From assembly GCA_947502975.1 (NCBI GenBank), contig CANNBV010000003.1, positions 124,001 through 188,000 of the forward strand: 64,000 nt of DNA, given 5' to 3'. Positions within the stretch are counted from its first letter, which is position 1. Each line of letters opens with the position of its first letter. The position numbers and the translations under genes were made by a program. Positions 17,462 through 27,000 of this stretch are shown here, piece after piece. The notes beneath the pieces were generated by a model, which did not search any database, was not told where the DNA came from, and saw nothing but the letters and a program-made list of their open reading frames with translations. The stretch is from an uncultured Flavobacteriaceae bacterium (GTDB taxonomy: Bacteria; Bacteroidota; Bacteroidia; Flavobacteriales; Flavobacteriaceae).

Positions 17462-17690
17462 TAATTATCTTTTATACTATTTATTAATAATAATAAAATT
17501 CCGACTACTTTAAATATTTTCTCGTCAACAAACAGTCTTTTGCATTAATTATCGATTAAGTGAATCTTAAGTAAATATTTTTATAATTGATAGTATTAAA
17601 AAAATATATAATAAAAAGACTACAAAAAAACAGTTTTTAGTTCAATTATTGTTGTTAACTAAGTGATTTACTAATAGTTATTAACAAATT

Positions 17691-17721
17691 TATGTAAATA
17701 ACTGTATGTAAATTACATTTG
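17691..17721 (+). promoter_or_regulatory. Bacteroidota-type promoter for the first beta-helix lipoprotein
   Basis: TACATTTG at 17714-17721 matches TAnnTTTG, and TATG at 17691-17694 is one base off TTTG with exactly the expected 19-base spacer. Transcription would begin near 17728, leaving a leader of about 125 bases. Confidence 0.5.
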
Positions 17722-17852
17722 CAACTCTGAAAATTATAAGAAAAAATCCAAAGTTAAAATGTTCACGTATATATGAGCAGTTTTAACTCAAATCTATAAA
17801 AATTTAAATTTTGCAAATGGCAACTCTCAAAAAAATTGAAAAAAGAAAAAAA

Positions 17853-19487
17853 ATGACTGATATTAGAATACAATTGCTATTATTATCTGTATTTCTACTA
17901 GTGTTTTCTTGTAATAATGAACCAATACTTGAAGAAAACCTAGTTGATGATACCACATTTGCAGAATCTGTTGATAATGATGGACTAAGAGATCGTATAT
18001 TTAATTTTGACCCTAAGCGATGGGGAATAGTTGAAGGAATTGTAAGTGACGATGTGGCATTACGAAACAGAGACATACTTAATTCAATTATGCAGCAAGC
18101 GAGACTATTTGGCATAAACGTATTTCAAATTGGAGCAATGGATGCATATTTTAAAGTTGATGTGAATAAAATAGGTAGAGTAGAAAACTCTGGAAGTTCA
18201 ATCCAGATACCTAGTGATTTTCATCTAAAAATGTCTGAAAATACATTTTTAAGAGTTCAACCCAATAGTGCTGCTACTTACACTTTAATGACTACATACC
18301 TTACAGATAATGTAACAATTTCAGGAGGTAATTTAATTGGAGATCGTTTTGAACACGATTATTCTCCCTTCACAGATGCAGCAGGTGTTAAGCGTGATGA
18401 GCATGGTTGGGGACACTTATTATGGATTATAGGTTCAGAAAATATACTTGTTGAAAATGTAAGCCTTAGTAGAGCTACTGGAGATGGTATTGTTTTTCAT
18501 TCTGAAACTTTAAGAAACAATGACGGTACATTGAGAGCCGGTACACGTGAAGTAAACACAGTTCTAGTAAAGGATGTAAATATTGATGAATGTAGAAGAA
18601 ACGGTATAAGTGTTTTAGATGGTAGAAATATTACTTTTGATAACTGTATTATTACAAATACTGGTAATGGCCCGAGTGGAGAGGCTACTTCAGGAACTGC
18701 ACCCCGATATGGAATAGATTTGGAGTCAATTAGGACAAGAAACGATGATGGAACGCTTAATGAAACTGCATTAATTGAAAATGTGGTTATTAAAAATTCT
18801 ACATTTACCAATAATGAAGCAGGTGATATTGTGGTTTATACTGCCAATAATGTAGTTATTGATAACAATTTTTTTGATAAATGGGTGGCCAATAAAGCGT
18901 CTTACAATGTTGATATTATAAATAATACATTTAAATCTAGAAACCCTAAGTTTTTTGCTATAGGAATAGATTCTTTCATTGACCCATTTGGAAATGAATT
19001 AAACCATAACTATAAAATATCTAATAATACAATTAGTGATTATAGTGTAGGCATAAAAGTTGCAGGAGAAAATCAAGAAGTGAGCAACAATAACATCACA
19101 GATTGTGTTACCGGTATTTCTTTAATATCTAATTTAAAAGACAGCACTTTTTCAGATAATAAAATTACTAGTGATCTTAGTGTCAGTTTTGGTTATAAAA
19201 ATTTAAGAGGGTGCAACAATATCAATAATTTAAATATAGTTAATGAAGAAATATCGGTTAGAAATAGGCCAGTAAGTTTTAATGTTATGTTTACTGATGA
19301 TAATTTTAGTTCTACACAGGTGACATTTGAAAATTGTTTATTTCTTACTCAAAATACTAACTTTAGTATTCTAGTTAAAGAGGCTAAAAACATTGATTTT
19401 GTTAATAATAGACTTAACACTGGTTTTCTAGTATTAGATTCTGAGAATATTAATTTAATAAATAATCAAACGAATTTACCCCTATAA
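17853..19487 (+). CDS. beta-helix lipoprotein 1 (candidate polysaccharide lyase/epimerase)
   Basis: From the ATG at 17853, which follows a purine-rich stretch, the protein has 544 residues. The frame opens earlier (ATG at 17817) but the charged extension would spoil the signal peptide. MTDIRIQLLLLSVFLLVFSC is a lipoprotein signal ending at a lipobox cysteine. The body consists of repeated short strands rich in N, V and I (for example ENILVENVSLSRATGDGIVF, NVVIKNSTFTNNEAGDIVVY, HNYKISNNTISDYSVGIKVA), typical of right-handed parallel beta-helix proteins of the pectate lyase/alginate epimerase fold. Its paralogue is at 19741. It lies inside the polysaccharide locus on the opposite strand, so it may cut, epimerise or bind the polymer outside the outer membrane. 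No catalytic residue could be assigned. Confidence 0.75.
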   Translation: MTDIRIQLLLLSVFLLVFSCNNEPILEENLVDDTTFAESVDNDGLRDRIFNFDPKRWGIVEGIVSDDVALRNRDILNSIMQQARLFGINVFQIGAMDAYFKVDVNKIGRVENSGSSIQIPSDFHLKMSENTFLRVQPNSAATYTLMTTYLTDNVTISGGNLIGDRFEHDYSPFTDAAGVKRDEHGWGHLLWIIGSENILVENVSLSRATGDGIVFHSETLRNNDGTLRAGTREVNTVLVKDVNIDECRRNGISVLDGRNITFDNCIITNTGNGPSGEATSGTAPRYGIDLESIRTRNDDGTLNETALIENVVIKNSTFTNNEAGDIVVYTANNVVIDNNFFDKWVANKASYNVDIINNTFKSRNPKFFAIGIDSFIDPFGNELNHNYKISNNTISDYSVGIKVAGENQEVSNNNITDCVTGISLISNLKDSTFSDNKITSDLSVSFGYKNLRGCNNINNLNIVNEEISVRNRPVSFNVMFTDDNFSSTQVTFENCLFLTQNTNFSILVKEAKNIDFVNNRLNTGFLVLDSENINLINNQTNLPL

Positions 19488-19604
19488 ATATATTTGCATT
19501 TAGGTATAATAAGATAATTTACAGATAAGTATTTAACTCTCTTATTATAATTATATAATTTCAGTGTAAATAAATTCTTTCTAAAATTTAATTTAAAATT
19601 TTTA

Positions 19605-19641
19605 ATCGATAAAATTTGCTTTTTATCGATTTTTTATTTTT
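19605..19641 (+). terminator. terminator between the two beta-helix genes
   Basis: A perfect 11-base stem AATCGATAAAA (19605-19615) / TTTTATCGATT (19621-19631) with a five-base loop is followed by a T-rich run. The stem is AT-rich, so termination may be partial. It separates the two paralogous beta-helix genes into two transcripts or an attenuated one. Confidence 0.6.
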
Positions 19642-19740
19642 TAAAGTTGTTTTTCATCGAAAAAACAATGTATTTTGTCGGCTTACTTCTTTTAAGTTTT
19701 ATTTTTACCGCAAGAATAAATCCCCCAAATCTAATTAATT

Positions 19741-21657
19741 ATGAAAAAGACAATTATGGTATTAATTACCTTAATCTTCATGACTTTTATAAGCTCATGT
19801 TCAACAGAAGAAATAGTAACAGAAGCAGAAACGGAAGTAGTTGACGATAATGAAGACAATGATCCTGATGAAGATGGTACAGATGATAACGATAATAACC
19901 CAGCAGTTGATACTTCTTTACCTTGTGATTTTACATTAACTTCTATTCCAGAGAATTCAACTATTATAATTAATTGTGTACTTGATTTAGAGGGAAATAC
20001 TATTTCACTCCCACAAAACGTAAATATTAAATACGAAGGAGGTGAAATAAAGAATGGAACATTAGTTTTTTCGGGTGGTACTATTGATGGCGATTTACTT
20101 AATATTACTTTAGGAATAAATGGTAACGCTAACTTAAGCAGTAACGTTTTTAATTTTAATCCGAATAAATGGGATATTGTTCAAGGCGCAACAAATAAAG
20201 AAACATCATTAACCAATAGAAAAAACATCAATAAAGCTATAGAATTAGTAGATAGTATGGGAGCTGATGTTTTTGAAATAGAAAAAATGGATGCATATTT
20301 TAATGTAGAAGCAAATAAGGTTAATAGAGAATATCACAGTGATAGGTCAATTAGAATTCCTTCTAATTTTCATCTAAAAATGGGAGATAAAACTTTTTTA
20401 AGGGTACAACCTACTCATTTTCCTTCATATTCTTTAATTACTACATATGTAAAAGATAATGTGAAAATTTCTGGTGGTAATTTAATAGGTGATCGTTGGG
20501 AACATGATTATTCTCCTATAGTTGATATAGCTGGAGTTGCTCGGGATACACATGGTTATGGTTTTTTACTATATATTATAGGATCTCACAATGTAACTGT
20601 AGAAAACGTAACTTTCAAAGAAGCGATTGGAGATGGTATTACTGTCCATGCTAAAACGATTAGAAACCCAGACGGAACATTAGGAGCAGATAATAGAACA
20701 AGTGAAAATGTGTTAATTAAAGATTGTCTTTTTGATGAAATTAGACGTAATGGCATAGCTGTACTTGATGCAGATGGAGTATTAATAGACAATTGTGATG
20801 TATTAAATACTGGTAACGGAGAGCAGGCTTTTGATGCAAGCGGAAATAAAATTTCCAGTAGTGCAGGAACTGCGCCACGATATGGGATTGATCTTGAGTC
20901 TTTAAGATACATTGGTGATGACGGTACTGTTAATGAAATAAATAAAATTGAAAATGTAGTTATAAGAAATTCCAGATTTAGAGGAAACGAAGCCGGTGAT
21001 ATAGTTGTATACACTGCTACAGATGTAATAGTAGAGAATAATTATTTTGATAAATGGGTGGCTAATTTTGCTTCAACTTATGTGACAATTAGAAACAACA
21101 CGTTTGAATCTAGAGACCCATCTTTTTTTGCTATTGGAATTCAGTCATACATCGTAAACGTGAGAGGCGAACTAAATCATAACTATACAATTAGTAATAA
21201 TACCATAAGAAATTATAGAACAGGAATGTGGGTTGCAGGAAAAAATCAAACAGTAACAAATAACAATATTATAGATTGTGTTACAGGTATCTTACTAATA
21301 TCTGACTTGCATGATAGCGAATTTTCAGGTAATACAATTACTAGTGATTTGGATGTGAGTTTTGGATATAAGAACATCGTAAATATGGAAAACACTAATA
21401 ATGTAAATATAAGCGATGAAACTATTAATGTAAAAAACAGGCCAATAAGTTTAATTAACTTTTTTGATCAAAGCGCATTAAATTCTACACAGATATCCTT
21501 TAAAGGTTGTAGTTTTAATACTGATAACACCAACTTCAAATTACACGTACAGTCTGGTAAAAACTTAGAATTTGATAATAATACTAGTAATACAGATTTT
21601 GAAATCATTGACTCAGAAAACATCGTTTTAGAAAACAATTCAACTAACGTAAACTAG
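19741..21657 (+). CDS. beta-helix lipoprotein 2 with acidic linker (paralogue of lipoprotein 1)
   Basis: 638 residues. MKKTIMVLITLIFMTFISSC is a lipoprotein signal with lipobox cysteine at 20. Residues 23-60 are an acidic linker of repeated D/E/N, then an extra module (ILEGNT-like strands around residues 65-125, CDFTLTSIPENSTIIINC) that lipoprotein 1 does not have. From about residue 135 the two proteins align along their whole length: FNFNPNKWDIV, KMDAYFNVE, NFHLKMGDKTFLRVQP, NLIGDRWEHDYSP and GTAPRYGIDLES. The beta-helix fold is clear from the strand repeats. Acidic residues near the mature N-terminus are a known feature of surface-exported lipoproteins in Bacteroidota, so a cell-surface position is likely. 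Its substrate is probably the polysaccharide of this locus. Confidence 0.75.
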   Translation: MKKTIMVLITLIFMTFISSCSTEEIVTEAETEVVDDNEDNDPDEDGTDDNDNNPAVDTSLPCDFTLTSIPENSTIIINCVLDLEGNTISLPQNVNIKYEGGEIKNGTLVFSGGTIDGDLLNITLGINGNANLSSNVFNFNPNKWDIVQGATNKETSLTNRKNINKAIELVDSMGADVFEIEKMDAYFNVEANKVNREYHSDRSIRIPSNFHLKMGDKTFLRVQPTHFPSYSLITTYVKDNVKISGGNLIGDRWEHDYSPIVDIAGVARDTHGYGFLLYIIGSHNVTVENVTFKEAIGDGITVHAKTIRNPDGTLGADNRTSENVLIKDCLFDEIRRNGIAVLDADGVLIDNCDVLNTGNGEQAFDASGNKISSSAGTAPRYGIDLESLRYIGDDGTVNEINKIENVVIRNSRFRGNEAGDIVVYTATDVIVENNYFDKWVANFASTYVTIRNNTFESRDPSFFAIGIQSYIVNVRGELNHNYTISNNTIRNYRTGMWVAGKNQTVTNNNIIDCVTGILLISDLHDSEFSGNTITSDLDVSFGYKNIVNMENTNNVNISDETINVKNRPISLINFFDQSALNSTQISFKGCSFNTDNTNFKLHVQSGKNLEFDNNTSNTDFEIIDSENIVLENNSTNVN

Positions 21658-21690
21658 CATTAGCTAGTTACCCCGAATTAAATTAATAGA

Positions 21691-21723
21691 AAAACAACCT
21701 ACTCTTTTTGAGTAGGTTGTTTT
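21691..21723. terminator. bidirectional terminator
   Basis: A perfect 14-base stem AAAACAACCTACTC (21691-21704) / GAGTAGGTTGTTTT (21710-21723) with a five-base T loop lies between convergent genes ending at 21657 (+) and 21724 (-). A-tracts and T-tracts on both sides let it work in both directions. Confidence 0.88.
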
Positions 21724-22866
21724 TTATTGTTTATTAGAAATTAGTTGGTATGTTTCTAAAGCTTTCTCCCAAACAAAATCCTGGCTATAGCGTTCAAGAA
21801 TATAATCTCTCGTTACTTTTTTCATATCTTCAACTTTTTCTGAATTGTTAATAAAAAATTCCATAGCTTCTAATAAATCAGGAATAGATTTAGTGGAAAT
21901 TAGTTTACCATTGTAGCCATCTTTTATTATTTCATTACAACCAGAAATATTTGAGCATATTACAGGTAAATCCATACAAGTCGCCTCCATAATAGAGACG
22001 CCAAAACCTTCTCGATAACTTGGGAAGACAAAAATATCCATAATATTTAAAAAAGGTCTAACATCATTTTGGGCACCTACAGCAATAATATCAGGGTTTT
22101 CTTCTATCTCTTGTCTAATGCTTTCTTCAAGTGGATCGAGTTCGTCTTCATACCATCCAACAAGTAAAAGTTTAACTTTATCGTATTTCTTATTTAATTC
22201 TTTAAATACAGTTATTAATTCATTAATACCTTTATCTCCAACTAGTCTACCAACATACCCAAATAACAAATCATCATTTTTAATGTGGTATTGTTCTCTT
22301 AACCCGGAGTCTTTTATGCTATTTTTTGAAAAATTCTTTGGATTAATACCATTCGCACTACCATTCCCAATAACATAGGGTATTTTTTTTGTGATATTAT
22401 TTTTTAATAAATTTTCTTTCACACCGAAACTTACTGCAATAATATCGGTTGCAAAAAAGCACGAAATGCGCTCTAATGTAATTAGTACTTTACGTTTAAA
22501 CCCTTGGTCGCCTTCATACCTCAAACCATGTATATAGTATATGCGTTTTGGTACTTTTGTTATCCATGCAGCTGTCATACTCAATAATCCTCCTTTAGGA
22601 GTATTTCCATGAACTATATATGGTTTTTCTTTTCTAAAAAGAGAAATAAGATTAAAAAGGCTTTTTAAATCTTGTAGTGGCGAAATATTACGAACCATCT
22701 TTATTGGATGAGCCTTTACGTTTTCACGTTTACTTACAAAATCTAATATATCATCAGGCGATGAAACGATTTCAATATCAAATTTGCTTTTTAAAAAATC
22801 GACTTGTCCACTGAAAAAATTTAATGTTTTTGATACAGTAGATACAAGTAAAAATTTCTTTTTCAT
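21724..22866 (-). CDS. glycosyltransferase family 4 (GT-B)
   Basis: 380 residues with a GT-B fold. The donor-binding half shows DDLLFGYVGRLVGDKGINEL near residue 200 and FVFPSYREGFGVSIMEATCM near 280, with the E-x7-E motif of retaining family-4 transferases. The N-terminal half has VHGNTPKGGLLSMTAAWI, like glycosyltransferases of the EpsD/capM sort. It would add a sugar from a UDP- or GDP-donor to the lipid-linked repeat at the inner membrane. It is the last gene of the reverse operon running from 35016 and is ended by the terminator at 21691. Sugar specificity cannot be read. Confidence 0.85.
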   Translation of the reverse strand: MKKKFLLVSTVSKTLNFFSGQVDFLKSKFDIEIVSSPDDILDFVSKRENVKAHPIKMVRNISPLQDLKSLFNLISLFRKEKPYIVHGNTPKGGLLSMTAAWITKVPKRIYYIHGLRYEGDQGFKRKVLITLERISCFFATDIIAVSFGVKENLLKNNITKKIPYVIGNGSANGINPKNFSKNSIKDSGLREQYHIKNDDLLFGYVGRLVGDKGINELITVFKELNKKYDKVKLLLVGWYEDELDPLEESIRQEIEENPDIIAVGAQNDVRPFLNIMDIFVFPSYREGFGVSIMEATCMDLPVICSNISGCNEIIKDGYNGKLISTKSIPDLLEAMEFFINNSEKVEDMKKVTRDYILERYSQDFVWEKALETYQLISNKQ

Positions 22867-22878
22867 TGGTTTGGGGTT

Positions 22879-23853
22879 TTATTGGATACAAACTTTATTA
22901 GCTAAATCTGTCATGGTTATACTTTCAAACTCATGAGATTCTTTTAGCCTTTTATAAGTTTTGAATATTTCTTCTAAGTTCTCTAAATTCTCATTCAAAT
23001 TTGCTCCAAAATTATGAGGGTGCCACCATAGGTGAAATAGTTCATTGTTAAGAGCTGCATGCTTCATAGCATTAGTAATTCTTTTTACTTTGTATTTCTC
23101 TAAAAAAGAAAGTTTAGGTAAATAGGGTCTTAAAAACCTACTAGAAGGTATGTTTACTAGTCCAATTTTATTTGGGCCAAGCTTCTCTACAGAATAGGTG
23201 TGATATCCACTGATGTTGATATAATTATCAATTAAACGAAACGCCTTTTTTATTTTTGCATTAAAATTTTTGGGGCGGTAGAGATAATGATTTTCTGTAC
23301 CCCTATAGTTTGTAATTCCATTATCATAACAAACATGTAAATAATCGTTATCCACTTGATTTTTTGGAAAAACAATGCCTTTTAATTCAATATCCATAGT
23401 TTCAGCTATGGCCAAGGCCGATTTTAAATCAGAATCAAAATCTTGAGGAGTTTGGCCTTCAGCTGTACAATTGTAATGTCCAAAAGTATGTGTGCTTATT
23501 TCATGATTTGTGTTTTTCTTTATCGTTTTTATTAACGATTTAGCATAGTGTAGCTCATCTTCTTCTTCATTTTCACCTATAGATTCTAACAATTGAAAAG
23601 GGTTTAACTTTTTATCAATATAATTAGGGATATTTTTGGGTAAATACTTTAAAATTTCAGACTTATTTTCAGCAAATAAAAGACCTACAGTAGCGAATGT
23701 TAGCTTCACTTCATATTTATCGCTTAAAACCAGTAGTTTTTCAATTACGTTTTTTACGTTTTTTAAATTATTGAGATAAGCTTCTAAAGTTAAGGCATCA
23801 AAAACACCCCAATGCAATTCAAAATCTAATGAAATAACAAACTTTCCTGACAT
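22879..23853 (-). CDS. polysaccharide deacetylase family protein (NodB-like, CE4)
   Basis: 324 residues. FVISLDFELHWG near the start carries the metal-binding aspartate pair region of NodB-type enzymes, and NHEISTHTFGHYNC near residue 140 is the HxxxH motif. LFHLWWHPHNFGAN near the end supplies the late histidine. There is no signal peptide, so this group probably acts in the cytoplasm on a lipid-linked or nucleotide-linked N-acetyl sugar. It lies 12 bases before the family 4 transferase gene and 10 after the GT2 gene. De-N-acetylation would create the free amino groups that acyl- or formyl-transferases of the locus need. Confidence 0.82.
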   Translation of the reverse strand: MSGKFVISLDFELHWGVFDALTLEAYLNNLKNVKNVIEKLLVLSDKYEVKLTFATVGLLFAENKSEILKYLPKNIPNYIDKKLNPFQLLESIGENEEEDELHYAKSLIKTIKKNTNHEISTHTFGHYNCTAEGQTPQDFDSDLKSALAIAETMDIELKGIVFPKNQVDNDYLHVCYDNGITNYRGTENHYLYRPKNFNAKIKKAFRLIDNYINISGYHTYSVEKLGPNKIGLVNIPSSRFLRPYLPKLSFLEKYKVKRITNAMKHAALNNELFHLWWHPHNFGANLNENLENLEEIFKTYKRLKESHEFESITMTDLANKVCIQ

Positions 23854-23863
23854 AGCAATAATT

Positions 23864-24730
23864 TTAATGAGTTGGGAGTTGTGTATTTTTAATTTTTTCT
23901 AATTCTTTTAAATAGCCTCCTTCTTTTTTAGGGTCATTATCATTATAACTTCTTCTTTTTAAAAGAATATCTTCTTTATTTATTAAGGAAATACCAGAAA
24001 CAAGTAAAGATTTAAATTTTGATTTTAACCATAATTTATAGTATTGATTCTCTGCATATTTTTTATACATCACCCTTTCGTTACGATATGCTGCTAGTAC
24101 TTTTTTAGCTGTAGCATTGTTTTCTTCTCTGTAATAGTATAATAAATCTGGAATTAATCTAATATTGAAATCATTTTTCTTGCTAGCTCTCAACCATAAA
24201 TCGTAATCCTGTGCAATTTTTAATGAAGTATTGTAGGTGTTTCTCCTAAAAAAATCTGTTTTACATACAATACTGGCATGTAAAGGTGTCGCTCTTTTAA
24301 ATAATAAATCATCAAACGAAATCTCAGTTAAGTCAGCAAATCTAGCCCCTAAATACTCTAGGTCATTAGAAATTGAGATAGTACCTGTACTAACTAAATC
24401 TATACTTGGGTTTTCTTCAAGTATTTTCATTTGAGTTTCAATTCGCTTTGTTGACATTAAATCATCAGCATCCATTCTTGCTAGATATTCATATTTTGCC
24501 AAGCCTACTATTTCGTTAAGCCTAGATGCTAATTTTTTGTTTTTACCGTCAGAATATACGGTTACTCTAGGGTCTTTAATAGATTTTGCTATTTCTAACG
24601 ATCTATCGGTAGAACCATCATCAATTAGTATTAATTCCCAATCTTGGTAAGTTTGTGCAAAAACTGACTTTATAGCAAGTTCAAGAAAATCTTCAGCGTT
24701 GTAAAATGGAAGTCCAATAGTAATTCCCAT
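23864..24730 (-). CDS. glycosyltransferase family 2
   Basis: 288 residues, GT-A fold. ITIGLPFYNAEDFLELAIKS at the start, LILIDDGSTDRSLEIAKS around 34-51 and the metal-binding YLARMDADDLMS near 88-98 are the family 2 signatures. HASIVCKTDFFRRNTYN and DYDLWLRASKKN follow the usual ED/DYDLW layout of the acceptor loop. No membrane segment, so it acts at the cytoplasmic face. Operon gene between the polymerase (24754) and the deacetylase. The sugar is unknown. Confidence 0.87.
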   Translation of the reverse strand: MGITIGLPFYNAEDFLELAIKSVFAQTYQDWELILIDDGSTDRSLEIAKSIKDPRVTVYSDGKNKKLASRLNEIVGLAKYEYLARMDADDLMSTKRIETQMKILEENPSIDLVSTGTISISNDLEYLGARFADLTEISFDDLLFKRATPLHASIVCKTDFFRRNTYNTSLKIAQDYDLWLRASKKNDFNIRLIPDLLYYYREENNATAKKVLAAYRNERVMYKKYAENQYYKLWLKSKFKSLLVSGISLINKEDILLKRRSYNDNDPKKEGGYLKELEKIKNTQLPTH

Positions 24731-24753
24731 ATGTTATTTGTTTTTATTAAAAA

Positions 24754-25851
24754 TTATATTTTATATCTGAAAAACATAAAATATGTAAAACTGTAATATA
24801 TCAATATTACGATACCTATTTTTTTAAATTGATTTGACCACATACTTTTGTTTAAAAGTGGATATATTAAAACTATTGCCATTAAAAACCAAGATAAATA
24901 TGCAAATCTATTTGAGAAATTTGCTCTAATAACCATAACCCAAAACCCGTTAGCGATGATATAAGTATGCACTATTCTATCATAAATTGGATCATTAAAT
25001 GAATTTTTAAATTTATAATACCCTGATAGAATTATCGGTGCTAAGCTATAGAGTAAAAAATCATATCTGAACCCGGTTGAAGCAAATTTACTTGTATTAC
25101 CATTAGCCGAAGTTAGATATGCATTAAATCGTTCATCACCAAAACCTAAACTAGCAAAAAGGTTTTCCCAAACGCCGCCCATAGATACTGATAATGCAAT
25201 AGCTAGAATATAAAAGAAATAATATTTTTTAGTATCAACTACATATTTGCTTCCTATAAAAGCAACAATAGGCAAAAGCATACTTGTATGGAAAGAGAAG
25301 GAAAGCAAGTAAAAAAGAACCATGAGCTTAAAATTTCTTCCATTGTAAGCAATAGCCAAAACAAATAACGATGTGGCCATACCATTTCTCATACCATTTA
25401 CACCATAAGGCCAAAATGAGAATGATCCTACAAGCATTAAGAATGCTAAAAAATAATAATTTGGAAACCATATTCTAGATGCTACATATAATGGTACTAT
25501 ATAAATACAAGCACATAGAAAGAAAAACCAATCTAAGTTTAAAAAATTTGTACAAAAAAGCACAAAATAAGAAAACCCATAATCGCTATCGATAACATAA
25601 AGACCATTTTGGTATCGTTCAAAAATATGAGCATATGTGGTCATATCTATAAAAACACCATTTAAAGGTCTAAAACCAATATATAATAAAATAATTACGA
25701 ATAAACTTAAAGCTGAAAACCTATTAAAAGCAATTGCCTTTGATTCATTTGGTTTTAAAGCAAGAGAATGCAAAAAGGTAATGATACATATTATACCTAT
25801 AGAATTATAGTAAATGTCATCATAAGACTTTATGGGTATAAACTCAAACAT
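24754..25851 (-). CDS. EpsG family membrane protein, probable polysaccharide polymerase (Wzy-like)
   Basis: 365 residues with about ten hydrophobic segments. The pattern of YIGFRPLNGVFIDMTTYAHIF, DYGFSYFVLFC and GVNGMRNGMATSLFVLAIAY is that of the EpsG family, in which an arginine-rich outer loop (here GMRNGMA) and the DMTTYxxxF motif are conserved. These proteins join repeat units on the periplasmic side in Wzx/Wzy pathways. It is the only polymerase candidate in the locus, with the flippase at 29820 and the Wza/Wzc pair at 38710-41858. The call rests on topology and motifs. Confidence 0.8.
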   Translation of the reverse strand: MFEFIPIKSYDDIYYNSIGIICIITFLHSLALKPNESKAIAFNRFSALSLFVIILLYIGFRPLNGVFIDMTTYAHIFERYQNGLYVIDSDYGFSYFVLFCTNFLNLDWFFFLCACIYIVPLYVASRIWFPNYYFLAFLMLVGSFSFWPYGVNGMRNGMATSLFVLAIAYNGRNFKLMVLFYLLSFSFHTSMLLPIVAFIGSKYVVDTKKYYFFYILAIALSVSMGGVWENLFASLGFGDERFNAYLTSANGNTSKFASTGFRYDFLLYSLAPIILSGYYKFKNSFNDPIYDRIVHTYIIANGFWVMVIRANFSNRFAYLSWFLMAIVLIYPLLNKSMWSNQFKKIGIVILIYYSFTYFMFFRYKI

Positions 25852-25882
25852 TCTTCAAAGATTTCGTCTTATTTAAAGTTTT

Positions 25883-26998
25883 TTAATTATATACTTTCTC
25901 TAATACTTTAACACTCACATCAATATCAAAGCCTCTTTTTCTCAATATCTCAAGCCTTTCTTCAGGATGATTTTTTTGAGTACTTAAAAGTAAATTTGTT
26001 TTATCTAGCCATATATCAAAAGTAGCATTCAAATCACAAAATTTAACTAAATCCATTCCTAAGTCTACCTCATTAGATATTTGGTCTGAAATTAATGCTG
26101 GTGTTCCAGCGGCTTGTGATTCAACCAATATTACAGGAAATCCTTCGTATAAAGATGGCATTAACATAATATCAGTATTTGCTAAAATTAAATCTATATC
26201 CTCTCTAAGGCCTAAAAATGTTATATTATTTGATAGGTTTTTATCTATTACCAATTCTTTAATTTTATCTTCTAAAACTCCAAAACCTACAAAGAACATT
26301 TGAAAATCAATACCAAGACTTTTTAAGTACAAAGCAAAGTCTACAGAGAATTTATGATTTTTAACCTCCATAAATCTACCTATCTGTGAGAATACAATAG
26401 TGTCTTCTTTAATCTGGTTATTTTTGAAAAATATAGTTTTATCTCTATGATTCCTACTCGATAAGAACTTATGTACATCGATTGCATTGGGAATAAATAA
26501 TATTTTATTTTTATTAACCTTTGGAAACAAAAAATTACCAGCCTCAACACCACATGCTACAAAGTTTGTAGAGAATGATTTTATAAGAAATTTTGAAAAC
26601 TTTCTATAAAATCTTCTTGCAAAACTATTATCATTAAAATCACGTGTAGAGTGTGCATGAGCCAATCTTATTTTTATACCTGCAAAGTATGCTGCCATTA
26701 AATGAAATGAATTTGCAAGTAATTGATGACATTGCACTGCATGAAAGGGTTTATTCTCTTTAATGATTTGGTATAATTTATATGTTCTTTTAAAAGAAGA
26801 ATTGAATTCTTTTTCAGAAATTCGAAAAATTCTACCTCCTAGATCCTCAATTTCCTTATCAAAATCACAGGGTTGTTGTGTGAAATAAACAAAGTCAAAT
26901 TGATATTTAGTTCTGTCTATAGCTCTGTATAAATTCATAACCATAGTTTCAGCACCAGCTCTATTCATTGTTCCTACTATGTGTAGTATTCTTTTCAT
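25883..26998 (-). CDS. glycosyltransferase family 4 (EpsF-like)
   Basis: 371 residues, GT-B. ILHIVGTMNRAGAETMVMNL at the N-terminus is the typical start of EpsF-type transferases. The donor domain shows VFSQIGRFMEVKNHKFSVDF and IMLMPSLYEGFPVILVESQA with the E-x7-E motif (the EGFPVILVE block). Two bases follow the end of the upstream GT2 gene at 27001. It would add one sugar of the repeat unit; donor unknown. Confidence 0.87.
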   Translation of the reverse strand: MKRILHIVGTMNRAGAETMVMNLYRAIDRTKYQFDFVYFTQQPCDFDKEIEDLGGRIFRISEKEFNSSFKRTYKLYQIIKENKPFHAVQCHQLLANSFHLMAAYFAGIKIRLAHAHSTRDFNDNSFARRFYRKFSKFLIKSFSTNFVACGVEAGNFLFPKVNKNKILFIPNAIDVHKFLSSRNHRDKTIFFKNNQIKEDTIVFSQIGRFMEVKNHKFSVDFALYLKSLGIDFQMFFVGFGVLEDKIKELVIDKNLSNNITFLGLREDIDLILANTDIMLMPSLYEGFPVILVESQAAGTPALISDQISNEVDLGMDLVKFCDLNATFDIWLDKTNLLLSTQKNHPEERLEILRKRGFDIDVSVKVLEKVYN

Positions 26999-27000
26999 TT

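Larger units (their letters stand above)
17370..17852. promoter_or_regulatory. 483-base AT-rich divergent intergenic region
   Basis: This region separates the reverse pglC-like operon and the forward beta-helix gene. It holds one candidate -7 box for each direction (17454-17461 reverse, 17714-17721 forward). No ORF, tRNA or strong hairpin was seen in the rest. Confidence 0.5.

Noticed and set aside
20586-21014. 142-codon reverse ORF inside beta-helix lipoprotein 2
   Set aside because: Antisense shadow, and a similar shadow appears in lipoprotein 1 at the matching place, as expected from homologous DNA.
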